From Sycon ciliatum (Eukaryota; Porifera; Calcarea; Leucosolenida; Sycettidae), in contig NC_088643.1 of the NCBI RefSeq assembly GCF_964019385.1, positions 75,328,096 through 75,392,095 of the forward strand: DNA of 64,000 bases, given 5' to 3'. The notes beneath the pieces are model-generated. The model worked only from the letters and a program-made list of their open reading frames with translations. It had not been told where the DNA came from and did no database searches. Both the position numbers and the translations under genes were made by a program. Of this stretch, positions 34,264 to 49,365 are shown piece by piece; within the stretch, counting starts at the first letter, position 1; every line of letters starts with the position of its first letter.

Positions 34264-34618
34264 GTAGTAGTAGTACACACAAACAGGCACCGAGATTCCC
34301 CCTCACCCTCTACAACTCACTCCATATCGACATCACAACCCAACAGCGTAGAAATTCTTTCCGAAACAATGCATCCAGTCTTCTTTTGAGCATGCAGTAC
34401 CTGCTCCGCGCATCCCCCTGGTGTCTAATATCTCGATCACCCCTAGGCCCTGCTGCCGTTATTGCCCCCGCTTGTTTTTCATGATCCATTGCTTCTTCCC
34501 TCCTTCCTCAATCCATCTAACTGTTTCTGGCTAGTATCAGTTCTATCACACTTATCAATCCTCCTTATTGGCGTCACACCATCGTGGAATAAAAGAATAA
34601 TAGTAGATCTACACGGCG
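34264..34618 (+). mobile_element. Truncated retroelement 3' end, copy 1, with diverged target duplication
   Basis: Imperfect direct repeats AGTCAGCGGATTTTCTAGTG and AGTCAGCGGATCTTCTAATG flank the copy (from 34243 and 34620). It carries a LINE-like C-terminal scrap (LYNSLHIDI, then SFRNN) and ends GGAATAAAAGAATAATAG. The same sequence occurs inverted at 36001-36350. Confidence -1.
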
Positions 34619-34938
34619 TGAGTCAGCGGATCTTCTAATGGCCGTTATGTATGCACTGCGAGTCGCTAGTGCACGTGCAGTGCTCTGCCGCGGGACGAGT
34701 CCACTGCACTGGACTTTGTAGTTCTACAATGTACTTCGCCCAAACTGCACCCCAACTGATGGCACATGTAATCGCATAACCTACGTACATGAAGACTCGA
34801 ACAAGTAATAGTTGAAGCATTGAAGGACAATCAATTTTTGTGACTTGCCGCGTTAAACTTACTTGTAGTTCCTTGGTCCTTTTCTTTACTATAAATAATT
34901 AATCATTGGCTCTCCATCCGAGTCTATCCTTGCACCCC

Positions 34939-35003
34939 TGTCCCTGATGAGCCGTCCTTATCTACATGACTGTACATGTAAACGGCGAAACGATCGTCGT
35001 GTG
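34939..35003 (+). ncRNA. Hammerhead ribozyme-like motif with long stem II and weak stem I
   Basis: CTGATGA (34944-34950), stem II GCCGT/ACGGC (34951-34955 with 34982-34986) closing a long loop that contains its own ACATG/CATGT hairpin, GAAA (34987-34990), stem III ACG/CGT with a 2-nt loop and GTC (34996-34998). Stem I is mostly G-T pairs with a mismatch, so it may be inactive. Confidence -1.
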
Positions 35004-35012
35004 AAACTGCTG

Positions 35013-35341
35013 CTAAAGTGCTACGTCACAGCATAGCAACAATTTCAAAAATTCAAAAACTGGATCCACTTGGATCCAGTTTTTGTGTGGATCCAAGCAC
35101 ATTTCAAGCGGTCTTACCCACAGCATGGTGATGTAGCCAGTGAAACTGACTGATTTGGCTACTGGGGGCGGGGTTACAACTGGTGGCGAAATAAAAGTCA
35201 CACCTGCATGCGACATGAGTGGGTTGCTATGCACCCACATACTTAGGCAATAGCAAAGTCACACCTTAGTGGATCCAAAAATAGAAATCTGATGTCAACT
35301 TACTACTCCCTGGCCGTTTTGACGTCATCACTTTCAAGCCC
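35013..35341. mobile_element. MITE related to 45108-45425 (TTTCAAGCCCTATT end)
   Basis: Shares GTGCTACGTCACAGC, the palindromic GGATCCA region and the end CATCACTTTCAAGCCCTATT with the element in SIX intron 1. Its left terminus is truncated next to the hammerhead motif. Confidence -1.
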
Positions 35342-36000
35342 TATTGTCCATCTAATCATCCGCCAACGTCCTTCAATCATAGCTGAGACTTTCAGCTTGT
35401 GCTTGTCTTGGTTGCGCTCACCTTCCCCTCCGACATGTATGTTATCATGTAACTAGTTACTTAAAAAAAGGCTGTTTAGTTGGAGTGCGCACCCAAGACG
35501 TGCTAGAGCTACATGTACATGTACATGACATGTATGTAGGAGCTAGTTACATGTACACTGTACACTGTACACTGTAGTTGTAGGACGTCAGTTACAGTAC
35601 TGTAGCCGTGTAGGTCAGTTTGATGCAATGATTATGTTTATCGCATGAGCTGATTGTCAAGAAACAGTTACATCTATTCTAAACTGGTGGTGTTAGTGGA
35701 CATCATACTAATAGCGTGGTGGTGGAGTCCTCTTTTTGAACTTCCTTGGTCCTCTTCTTTACTTACTATAAATAAATTATTAATCACTGGCTTCGACCTA
35801 GTACTGTAAAAGCCATATATACATGTATAACGAAGTGCTAACTCTAACGAGTTAACGAGGAGAAATTTGTCGTTCAAATAGAAATCGTTAAACAGAAATC
35901 GATACATATACTGTCCTATTGAGCGTTGAGAATGAGTGAGAATCGTTACCTTTGGTACACGTAAACTGGTCAATTTTGGGAAATCGTTATTATTATTATT

Positions 36001-36350
36001 CTTTTATTCCACGATGGCGTGACGCCAATAAGGATGATTAATAAGTGCGATAGAACTGGTACTAGCCAGAAACAGCTAGATGGAAATTAACCGGGAGGCA
36101 AGAAGCAATGGATCATGAAAAACAAGCGGGGGCAATAACGTTAGCAGGGGTGATCGAGATAGTTAAGTACACGTTCGAGATATCAGAAACCAGGGGGATG
36201 CGCGGAGCAGGAACAGGTACTGCTCAAAAGAAGACTGGATGCATTGTTTCGGAAAGAATTTCTACGAGGTTGGGTTGTGATGTCGATAGGGAGTGAGTTG
36301 TAGAGGGTGAGGGCACTGTTGATGGGGGAATCTCGGTGCCTGTTCGTGTG
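36001..36350 (-). mobile_element. Truncated retroelement 3' end, copy 2
   Basis: Inverted copy of 34264-34618. The minus strand ends GGAATAAAAGAATAATAATA, an (AAT)n tail typical of target-primed insertion. Confidence -1.
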
Positions 36351-36443
36351 TGCGTGTCCGATGGAGTAGGTCCTTGTCTGTCGAAGGGTGTATGGTTGGT
36401 GTTGACGTTGTGGTGCAAGATGTGCTTGTTATATATGTACATG

Positions 36444-37215
36444 TACCGTACTGGCAATATATGTTGCCGCGTAACGCGTAACGCAGGGGGGTGCGGCGTA
36501 ACGCGCGACCAGGCTAGTGCGACAAATTTTCGTTGAGTTCGTAACGCGCGTCCGGCGGGGTGCGGCGATCTTTTCATTGCAGTTTGCACTGCAAAAAAAG
36601 GCTGAAAACTGTGAAAGCACGTGTACCGCGTGGTGAAAAGTTCAAAACTGGACGCAGCAGGAAGTCCTGACACTCGAAGGCTCATCATTCAGTGGTTGGC
36701 GATCTCAATGGTTTCTTCTTTCCCGAGGTCGTTTTGCGAAGAAGAGCGATGTGTTTACCAGTTTCCTTGTGACAATGCAGAAGTCTCTATTCGCCTTCGG
36801 CGTGAAGAAAATCACGCCCAAGCATCATTCAGTGGTTGGCGATCTCAATGGTTTCTTCTTTCCCGAGGTCGTTTTGCGAAGAAGAGCGATGTGTTTACCA
36901 GTTTCCTTGTGACAATGCAGAAGTCTCTATGATATCGTTGTCGCCCTTTGCCGTCGGGTTTGTAACAGTTGGATAGCAACTGAATTTCTGTGCCTTCAAT
37001 GTGGATGAAAAGAAAAAATGATGCGGCAAAAACAAAAAAATGATGCGGCAATAGCAAAAACGTGATGCGGCAATAGCAAAAAAAGGACTGCGGCAATATA
37101 GAAACCTGTATAACGGCTCCTGTGCGACTTTGCATGTAACGCCCTGCGTGCGGCAAACATGTGCCATGTAACGCTTCATGGCCTCACTGCGGCAACATAT
37201 ATTGCCAGTACGGTA
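36444..37215. mobile_element. Element with 27-bp TIRs enclosing a 108-bp direct repeat
   Basis: The TIR core TACCGTACTGGCAATATATG extends to TTGCCGC at the left (36444-36470), with an exact complement at 37189-37215. Inside, 36683-36790 and 36823-36930 are identical 108-bp direct repeats. GATGCGGCAA units separated by A-rich spacers follow near 37019-37100. No transposase seen. Confidence -1.
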
Positions 37216-37260
37216 TATGTACATGTATGCGCCTCGTTAGAATAATGGCTTTTACAGTAC

Positions 37261-38460
37261 CTCCGTCCGAATCTATACATTAATACACATCATGCATGAC
37301 TTCACAAACACTGTCACTTGTCAGTGGCACTCAACATAAGTAATTGCTCAGGCCGGCCGGGTCTAATATCAGTGGGAGGTCTCTTTCCAGTCGTAGCACA
37401 GTCAGTGAGTCATGCACACACACAATGTGGCATCGTGTTACTCTCTGAGTCTCTCATCGCATAGGCCCTCAGGCCTCTCAACAGTAATGGCGCAATATCG
37501 TTGCCCTCTACTCCACCGCGGGCCCCCTCCCCCGGGTCCCCCCTCTCTACGACGTCGACAGTCCAACTGACAATACAATACAGTGTTACGTCATTGCATA
37601 GTAATGTAAGCTGCCATGATGTGGCAAGTGGGTAGGTCCACGCACGTAAACACTACATCATGTACATGTATACTCAGTATAGCCAGTATAGGCGGTATCC
37701 TCAAAGACCGACTGGTATCAAGTGTCTCTTCTGGCCTTTCCGTTCTATCGTATAAGCCGACGTTCGTCGACGTTTTTCACTCTTCGCACTGCACCGTGAT
37801 CGTTTAGGGTCGAGTTTGTTGTTTCCATCTGATCGACACTTTAGATTTGACATGGTCAGTGTGTTTGTTGCTTCTGTTGTCAGTATCGTAGTATTATGAT
37901 GGTAATGCTGTAGTGTAACGGTGTGGCTGGTGTTGATCTGCTTGACACTGACAGTGGTGCATCCGGCTTTTACTTGGCGTTATACTCTCACTCCAGCGGC
38001 TGCGCTATTTCTTCCTTTGCAGCCATTTTCACGCTACTGTCTCCAGCCTAGTGAAGTGGCGAGCAGTTCCGCTTGCGCTAGACACTCTCAGAACGGAAGT
38101 GCACATCTATCTTGCACACCACGCTACGTCAGTACTTGTGTGTGCTTCTGCTGCTGCTGCTGCTGCTTCAACTGCAGTCGAGACGAGAGGCCTACCGACG
38201 TCGGAGAGCAGCTGCAGATGCTAGGTGGTCGCTGTTTTGTGGAACAGAGCTTTGGAAATCTATTGATGTGTATAATAATAGTCTTCGTAGATCGACCTAC
38301 CTACCCAGGTCCTTGTGCCCTTGTGCATCTACATGCGCATGCGACACTGCACTACTGACCGACTCTTCTACTTCTAGCCTGTCGAAATACATTGATTTAG
38401 GCTGTCGTACATGACTGTACACGACTGTCAAGATCAAGTGCACTCGACTCGACTCGAGCT
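37261..38460. other. Non-coding interval, possible promoter/5' region
   Basis: No secure gene. A (CTG)n run lies at 38150-38168. The interval leads up to the candidate first exon at 38467. Confidence -1.
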
Positions 38461-38466
38461 GTCAAG

Positions 38467-38562
38467 ATGAGCCCCAGTGATGGCTGTACTGAAAGAAGGC
38501 AATACCAGGGACCCTGCGCCGACAGTGACTCTTCCGCTGCCGATGGCGGCCTTCCGAAAAGG
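38467..38562 (+). CDS. Candidate first coding exon, gene unknown (weak)
   Basis: An ATG in reasonable context opens MSPSDGCTERRQYQG, continues to ADGGLPKR, and meets a good donor (AGG|GTAAGG) in phase 0. A phase-compatible 24-nt micro-exon (LDVAADLQ) lies at 39228-39251 between CCCACAG and GTAGCT. No further exon fits clearly, and the phase does not join the SIX gene downstream. Confidence -1.
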
Positions 38563-39310
38563 GTAAGGTCTAACAGCAGAAACGGATCTTCACTGACACA
38601 TACACCCATACGCGCACATACATGTACACGCACGCGCATGCATACACACGCACGCATGCATACGCACGCACAAACATGTACGCATATGCGTACATATACA
38701 TTGTACATGCGGGTGTGTGTTTGTGTGTGTGGTGTATTTTAGGGTGGTGCAATCAGCCACCTGAACTGAAGTACAATTTACTTGTGGGGTTGGGGTGGCT
38801 GCTATGATAAATTTCCAAATTAAGCATGACCCCAGATCAGTGTTTGGTCCACAGGGTACTAGTACCTGGGGAGAAGAGTGGTACAGTCAATAACATAGTG
38901 ACCGACCGTAGTGTGTCCGACGCCCCTGTGTATCAATGCAGAATAAGCCACATTGTAGCTCTTCAGCCCAACACTTCCACTCATTGCAAGTTTGTAACCC
39001 TTCAAGTTTCAACCCAACACTTCCACACTTTCTTTCAACTGAGTATAGTATGGGCAAAGAAGGACTTGGTTGTGTCATTGCTGTATGAGGATTGTATTAC
39101 TGGCTCTGTCCACTCACACTGGGCATACAGCACAAGCGCAGCTTGAGCCTGAGGATCTTAGACATCATCCTGTGGAGATGTACATGACTGTATCAAATGA
39201 TTCAACAAAGGCTCAATCTTCCCACAGCTAGATGTTGCGGCCGACTTACAGGTAGCTCTCTTCAGCGGAGTTCAGAGTGACTGCTCCAAGTGCTCTGGGA
39301 GTAGGCCTTG

Positions 39311-39496
39311 GTGGATAATGCTCGAAAAGGTGGCAGATTCTGCTTTTTTTGCACCGAAATTGGCAGAACCATACAAACCTTATGGCGGGCAATTCCTTGA
39401 ATTCTGCTCCATTTCTTTATCCACATACCAAACATGCATGAAATTTACCAGAAAAAGTACCGAATTCTGCCAATTTTTCTGCCGGCATTATCCGCC
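39311..39496 (+). mobile_element. About 185-bp MITE, TIR GGATAATGC (copy 2)
   Basis: Inverted relative to 22781-22965, with the same retained frame and complementary ends (GTGGATAATGC and GCATTATCCGC). Confidence -1.
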
Positions 39497-40062
39497 AAGC
39501 CCTATCTGGGAGACAGAAGTACATGTAAATATTTTATTTTCCCATTCTAGCCATGGGCATTGGTCCAGAAAAAACCCCAATAGTCAGTGTACCAAGGTGT
39601 GCAGTGTACAGGGTGTACTTGCATCTGCTTGTAGTTTAAACTGTTATACCAGTTATACCATCATCATACTTCATAGCCACGTTGATTTGCTGCTATACCA
39701 CACCACTGGTGTAGACCATGGACCAGGCAGTGGACTTGTGTAGAGGTGTTCAATCATGTACAATGTCATACAATAATGTAGGTGCTGTAGGTCACATGTA
39801 CATGTACATGTATGTGCACCATGGAATGCGTGTCCGTCGCGCATCATTGCACTGGACACTGTCAAGTCACACAGTCACAGGTTCCCTGTGCATGTGGTCA
39901 GCATAGCAGTGTGAGTCTGCTTTCACCAGTCCTGCCCTGAGTGCTGCACTCAGGCACCATACACACTGGTGGAGTGCTGCCCTCAGTGCCACTCACACAC
40001 TCATGGAAAAAAGTAACATAAAAGTTTAAACAGTGAAAACACACACACATACACACCATGTA

Positions 40063-43890
<3,828 letters not shown>

Positions 43891-46800
43891 ATGAGCAGAG
43901 ATCGTGGTCGCAACTCTCACCTGCCATTGCCCAGCGCTTCCGTGATTGCAAGCCACCCACGTCCACCACCGCTGCCAGCCCTCTCCACGCAGGCGACGGA
44001 CCCGGATGAGTCCAGAACGTATCAACCAGCCTTCCCTCTACCGCCAACGAGTCAACAGCAGCAGCAGGAGGAGAAGGAGCTGTGTACGCCTCTGGCTGTG
44101 GCCCTAGGCGATAGTGGCCAACAACTGGATCTGTACCGCTGCGAGTGCGAATCAGTTGGCCGACAAGATCGGAGTGCGCGGAGCAGTCTAGACGGAGCAG
44201 ACCAGGCTGAGCCAGAGCAGGCCGATCGACACACCAGCAGACCCGTCCAGGAGGCGGACCCATACAACACTAGTGGTGGCAGCCACCGTGAGCCGTACCA
44301 GGTCAGCGAACAGAACATGCCAATGCAAATGGGTTCGGACGATTTCAGCTTCACCTTGGAGCAGGTGGCATGTCTGGCCGAGTTTATCCTGCATTCGGAA
44401 GATGTGCACCGCTTGGAGCGTTTCCTCTACGCCTTGCCCAAATGTGCCCAAGTACAGCGACACGAGAAGATACTGATAGCCAAGGCCAATGTGGCCTACC
44501 ATTCTGGTCTACACACTGGTGATTTCCGGGCACTCTATCAGATACTGGAGTCGGAAACGTTCTCCGAGCAATCCTATCCACGCCTGCAGGAGATGTGGAC
44601 AGAGGCTCACTACAAGGAGGCCGAGCGAAACCGCGAGGGCAGGAAGCCGCTTGGCGCCGTCGGAAAGTACCGTGTCCGCAAGAAGAACCCGTTCCCGCGC
44701 ACCATTTGGGACGGCGAGGAGACAAACTACTGCTTCAAGGAGAAGTCGCGCGTTCGGCTGCGCGAGTGGTATTCGAAGAGTCCGTACCCGTCACCACAGC
44801 AGAAGAAGGATCTAGCCCGTGACACTGGGCTTACGATAACACAAGTTTCAAACTGTAAGTCATTATTCACCTGGCTAACCCTGGTTCACCCTGGTTTACC
44901 CCGGGACACCCTGGTTCACCCAGGTTTACCCCGGGATACCCTGGTTCACACTGCATGGTTCACCTTGGGTCACCCTGGTTCACCTTGGTCACCTGATTTA
45001 CCTGGTCCACCCTGGTTAACGTTGGTCACCTGATTTACCCCGGAACACCCTGGCTCACACTACATACCGGTAGTTCACCCTGGGATTAGGACCTTTGTAT
45101 CGTGCTTGAATAGGGCTTGAAAACGATGACGTCAGAAGTCGTCAGAAGTCAAAATCTAATGACAAATGCCGACTTTTAGACCCACTCTGCCCAAGGCGAA
45201 GTATAGAATAGGTGGGTGGAGCCCTCGTGTCGCACCCACGTGTAATGTTTTCTGTACCGTTGGGAGTGGGTCCCTGCCCTGTAGGGCACAGTCCAGTCAC
45301 TACCGGTGGATGTGGCACTATGCTGTGAAGGAAAAGCCACCCAAACGTGTATGGATATATTATACCAAAACTGGATCCAAAGTCTGCGTTGTCATGGCTG
45401 TGACGTAGCACTTTAAGCCCTATTTGCACGTGGTTAGTCCGACAGCCTCCGAACATTGGGTGGAATTGTCTGTATTTCGTGGCAAAAAAATGGGGGTGGA
45501 TGGAGGGGGGGGGGGGGGGTGCGGCTTATACTCCAGTGCGGCTTATACTCCAGTGTGGCTTATACTCCAGTGTGGCTTATACTCCAGTGTGGCTATACTC
45601 CAGTGTAGCTCATACTCCAGTGTGGCTTATACTCCAGTGTGGCTTATACTCCAGTGTGGCTATTCCAGTGTAGCTTATACTCCAGTGTGGCTTATACTCC
45701 AGTGTGGCTTATACTCCAGTGTGGCCATACTCCAGTGTGGCTTATACTCCAGTGTGGCTATACTCCAGTGTAGCTTATACTCCAGTGTGGCCATACTCCA
45801 GTGTGGCTTATACTCCAGTGTAGCTTATACTCCAGTGTGGCTATACTCCAGTGTGGCCATACTCCAGTGTGGCCATACTCCAGTGTGGCTTATACTCCAG
45901 TGTAGCTTATACTCCAGTGTGGCTTATACTCCAGTGTGGCTATACTCCAGTGTGGCTTATACTCCAGTGTGGCTATACTCCAGTGTGGCTTATACTCCAG
46001 TGTGGCTATACTCCAGTGTGGCTTATACTCCAGTGTGGCTATACTCCAGTGTGGCTTATACTCCAGTGTGGCTATACTCCAGTGTGGCTTATACTCCAGT
46101 GTGGCTATACTCCAGTGTGGCTATACTCCAGTGTGGCTATACTCCAGTGTGGCTATACTCCAGTGTGGCTATACTCCAGTGTGGCAAAACCCCAGAAAAT
46201 ATGGTACATGTATGACTGTAGAGTACTCTATCTCCAGACAAGTAGTAATATTTCGACCTTATCAGATCTCTTCAGCGGAGCTCAGAGTCACTGGCCAAAC
46301 CGATTGCATTTAAACAAAGGATGTGCTGCATGCATGTATGCACTGGAAGAAATGTAGAAGTAGCTAGAATGATTTTGTGGAAGGCAATCAATGAATGCTG
46401 CAATCATGTGGCAGACTGATCCACTGCCGATTCGGCAGGTAGGAACTTTAGTTGTCAGCCACTCTCTACCGTGACACGTGCATGACTTCTGATGCAAGCT
46501 GGGTGCCACCCTCTTATGCTAATCTGCTCCCAAATGTCTTATCCATCAAGGGAAATTATGCAAATGATATGCGGAACGAACCTAGACAAATAACGGTTTG
46601 TCATGATCAAAGGAAATAATGAGTTTTCTGCCGTGCATCCTAAGTGGGTAACGCAGAGTGTTTGTGTACTTGTGACTGTGGGTTAAGTACTGCTGGTGGA
46701 GACTTCCGTATAGCCAGGCTTCAGTCCTGGTGTAGCCGCTCAAAGTGTTACTGTGATTGCCATGGTTAGGCAATGCTGCTGCTGCTGCTGCTGCTTGCCC

Positions 46801-49248
46801 ATTGCTGAGCCACTGTGCTCACAGCAGAGACTTGTGTGTGTGTGTGTGTGTGTGTGTTATTGTTGTGCTGGAAAGTAGACCACGAAGACCTGTCTGTATA
46901 GTTGCTGACGTGCTTGCTGTGCTGCCTGTGTTGTTGCGTAGGGTTCAAGAATCGACGGCAGCGAGACCGAGCCGCAGAGGGTCGCCAGGACGGTGGGTCA
47001 GGAGACGATGGCCGGTAAGCTGATAGATCTCTGGTTGCTTCAAGTGTCGTGTTGCTGAAATGATTCTTTTATAACACGTACAAGGAGGGCTCCTGATATG
47101 AATGGGTGGTTTGTCTGCGGGTGGTGGGGGAGCATGGGAGTACGTTGGAGATCCTTCCAAAGTCTATTTCCCGGGTACATGTATGTAGATCTGCGTGGCC
47201 CAGACTAACAAAAGACCATAGATTCTCCGTGCACTATTGCTGGTGCTTCTAGTTAATCTGTTCATTGTATGTTCATAAAGTCAAAAGAGTTGAAAGGTCG
47301 AACGGTACTGTCGGCCTTTGAATAAGTAGTGCAGTTTCTTGTACATGTAGACTCACCATGCGATCTAAGCCGCCCAACACACTCCCTTCTTCGGACACTC
47401 ATAATCTCGGACCTGCAAAAAAATACCAGCAAGAAATACGGTATTGATAGTAAGCTAGTAATGCCCCCCCCCCCCCCCTTCGACCAGAACACAGTAGGAC
47501 AGTCCATTTCAGTATCTACTCCCCCCCCCCCCCCCCCTTCGACCAGAACACAGTAGGACAGTCCATTTCAGTATCTACTCCTCCCCCCCCCCCCCCCATC
47601 CTTGACCAGGCCTACAAGGATCACAACAACCACAGGCCATCGTGAGAATAAAATATTTCAAACTAAGGGGCCGTCCGTAAATATCGAACTTTTTTCACCA
47701 AACGAATTATTTTAGTTTAGACCCAACCCCTCCCTCCCTCCCCCTCAGAACGTAAAAATTGGTGACATATACATGCATATACAACAAAAGTCGCAAGTGT
47801 GTCACCAAGAGTGCATAAACAGTTTTTATGGACTCTTGGTGTCACTGCTCCTATGGCCATGTACATGTATCGAAGTTTTCTGAAACGAAATTGGTCAACC
47901 CCCTCCCACCCCATAACGAAATTATTTCGTTTCGTGAAAAAAGTTCGATAATTATGGACGACCCCTAATGGGCATGTACTATTGATGTTGTGCTCCTTGC
48001 TTTAAGAGAGTCAGAAGAAGAGAGTGTGTTGGTCGGCCTAGAGCGTATGATGGGCGTGGAAGAAACTGAATTGTTCGTGAAGAGAATCATCAAAGTACAT
48101 CACTGTACATGTGTACCTCTGTTAGAGTCCACACCGGACTAAACTGTACTGTCTGCAGATTTGAGCATTCACTGACTGTTCATGTACATGTTGCACCCAC
48201 ACCACGCTATGTTTGCAGGGAAGACCTGGATGATGACGAGCAGACCGGCATGCACAGCCTAGACCAGGCCACCAGTAGCATGGACGAGATGTATACTGCT
48301 GACAGCGGAGGCTCTCATCTAACATCAGTATCGCAGTCGCCGTCACATCACGCACGGCAGCAACAGCAGCCGCCATCACACGGCGGGCACGATGCCGATT
48401 GGAATCGCCCGAGCAAGTTGGCTCTGTCCGTGCACGGACCATCACACTCGCCACCACACGCAAACTCTTCACACAACAATGCCCATCACAACCATCAGCA
48501 GCAGCAGCAGCATAACGGCTACTCATCTTCCTACTCACCAGCTGCTTCTAATGGCGGTGGCCCTGCGTGCGGCTATCCTGCAGCTAACGATAACTCCTAC
48601 TCTCAACTGCACACTGGTCATCATATCCATGGTCGCCCTGCTTCCAATTCTACCACAGATTATCATCAGAATGAGGTGAAGCGAGCATACGTGCCTGAGA
48701 CCAACGCGGCGTCATCAGCAGCTGCACCGATGGTAAACCATCGCTTTTACACGCCAGACACCGGTTCAGCTCCTCATCATTCCGGTGACCTCATGTCGCC
48801 GGCTCCAACGGCTGTGCCACTGGAAGTAGCGGCGACGCCGGATCCCGATGCAGATCACTACGTGCAGATTGTGCCAGAGAATGTCGGAAGGTTTGAGCCG
48901 CTCAAGCACCGCTCGCCAGCAGACGCTCCATACCCGTACCAATCAGCCAACGAACGTGTGTACCACATAAATGGAACACAGCCGTCACCTATGGCAACGC
49001 AGAACGGTCACGAGTCGCAGGTCGGTGGTGCACCAGTGCGGCAGCTAGGCCCCGAGCAGCAAATTGACCGCCATGGTTACAGGTCCTCTGATGCGGCAGA
49101 ACCAGGAAGATACACAGCCGCTGGATACAACAATTCGGTATCGTTCTCACAGCCAGCGGTCCCCACACAGGCGTCGACACCTATGGATGTTTCAAACGGT
49201 TACCATGGTAATAATGGCTACCACCATCTGCAGCAAGGGTACAGGTAG
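43891..49248 (+). CDS. SIX1/2: SIX1/2-class homeobox transcription factor
   Basis: Three exons: 43891-44854, 46942-47014 and 48219-49248, with phases 1 and 2 matching, giving 688 residues. An in-frame TGA 24 nt upstream fixes the ATG. The SIX domain (about 152-260) begins [12 protein letters not shown] and is joined by [12 protein letters not shown] to a SIX homeodomain (about 275-334) with [18 protein letters not shown] and [14 protein letters not shown]. Lysine 50 and Asn 51 of the homeodomain are present. This is a nuclear DNA-binding regulator; SIX proteins usually act with Eya co-activators, though Eya is not in the window. The N-terminal extension of about 150 residues (Pro/Gln-rich) and the Gln/His/Ser-rich C-terminus are disordered; SIX1/2 proteins usually begin almost at the SIX domain. 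Intron 1 splits the homeodomain Trp48 codon and carries a minisatellite and a MITE. The family is certain; SIX1/2 over SIX4/5 or SIX3/6 is based on the linker and the TTQVSN-like and RDRAAEG region. Confidence -1.
44868..45075. repeat. ACCCTGGTTCACC degenerate tandem repeats
   Basis: Imperfect units of ACCCTGGTTC and ACCCCGGGAC immediately after the exon 1 donor of the SIX gene. Confidence -1.
45108..45425. mobile_element. MITE in SIX intron 1 (AATAGGGCTTGAAA termini)
   Basis: AATAGGGCTTGAAA at the left pairs with TTTAAGCCCTATT at the right. A related copy lies at 35013-35341. Non-coding. Confidence -1.
45529..46187. repeat. 16/17-bp minisatellite in SIX intron 1
   Basis: About 40 copies of GGCTTATACTCCAGTGT (17 bp) and GGCTATACTCCAGTGT (16 bp), strongly alternating towards the 3' end. 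It yields Tyr-Ser-Ser-Val type artefact frames. Confidence -1.
47467..47600. repeat. Tandem units of poly-C plus TTCGACCAGAACACAGTAGG
   Basis: A unit of about 62 bp repeats twice and a third partial copy follows. Each begins with a C tract of about 15-17. It lies in SIX intron 2. Confidence -1.
47664..47968. mobile_element. MITE in SIX intron 2 (TAAGGGGCCGTCC termini)
   Basis: TAAGGGGCCGTCCGTAA and its imperfect complement TTATGGACGACCCCTAA are about 305 bp apart. Complementarity continues inward over ATCGAACTTTTTTCAC and AACGAA..ATT. It contains the CCAAGAGT hairpin at 47799-47844. Confidence -1.
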
Positions 49249-49365
49249 TGTGAGATGGCACTGCTACTGAGAGCTCGTGTTAAAGACCTTACACCAATAA
49301 TATGAAACAGTCGAGTCACTCGAGTGTCCTTTCTCTGCTTTGAATGACAACAGTTTTAACATGAC

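Larger units (their letters stand above)
35801..37260. mobile_element. Composite element bounded by GTACTGTAAAAGCCAT inverted ends
   Basis: The left GTACTGTAAAAGCCAT and the right ATGGCTTTTACAGTAC are exact complements 1460 bp apart, and both are followed inward by TAACGAGG-like motifs. It contains copy 2 of the retroelement end (36001-36350) and a nested inverted-repeat element (36444-37215). The termini resemble those of the 3276 and 52157 elements. Confidence -1.

Noticed and set aside
37921-38358. 145-codon frame with a signal-peptide-like start
   Set aside because: It begins at GTG, includes a (CTG)n cysteine run, and has no supporting splice context or family.
45424-46357. Frames with [11 protein letters not shown] repeats
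   Set aside because: The 16/17-bp minisatellite lies within the SIX intron, between clear splice sites.
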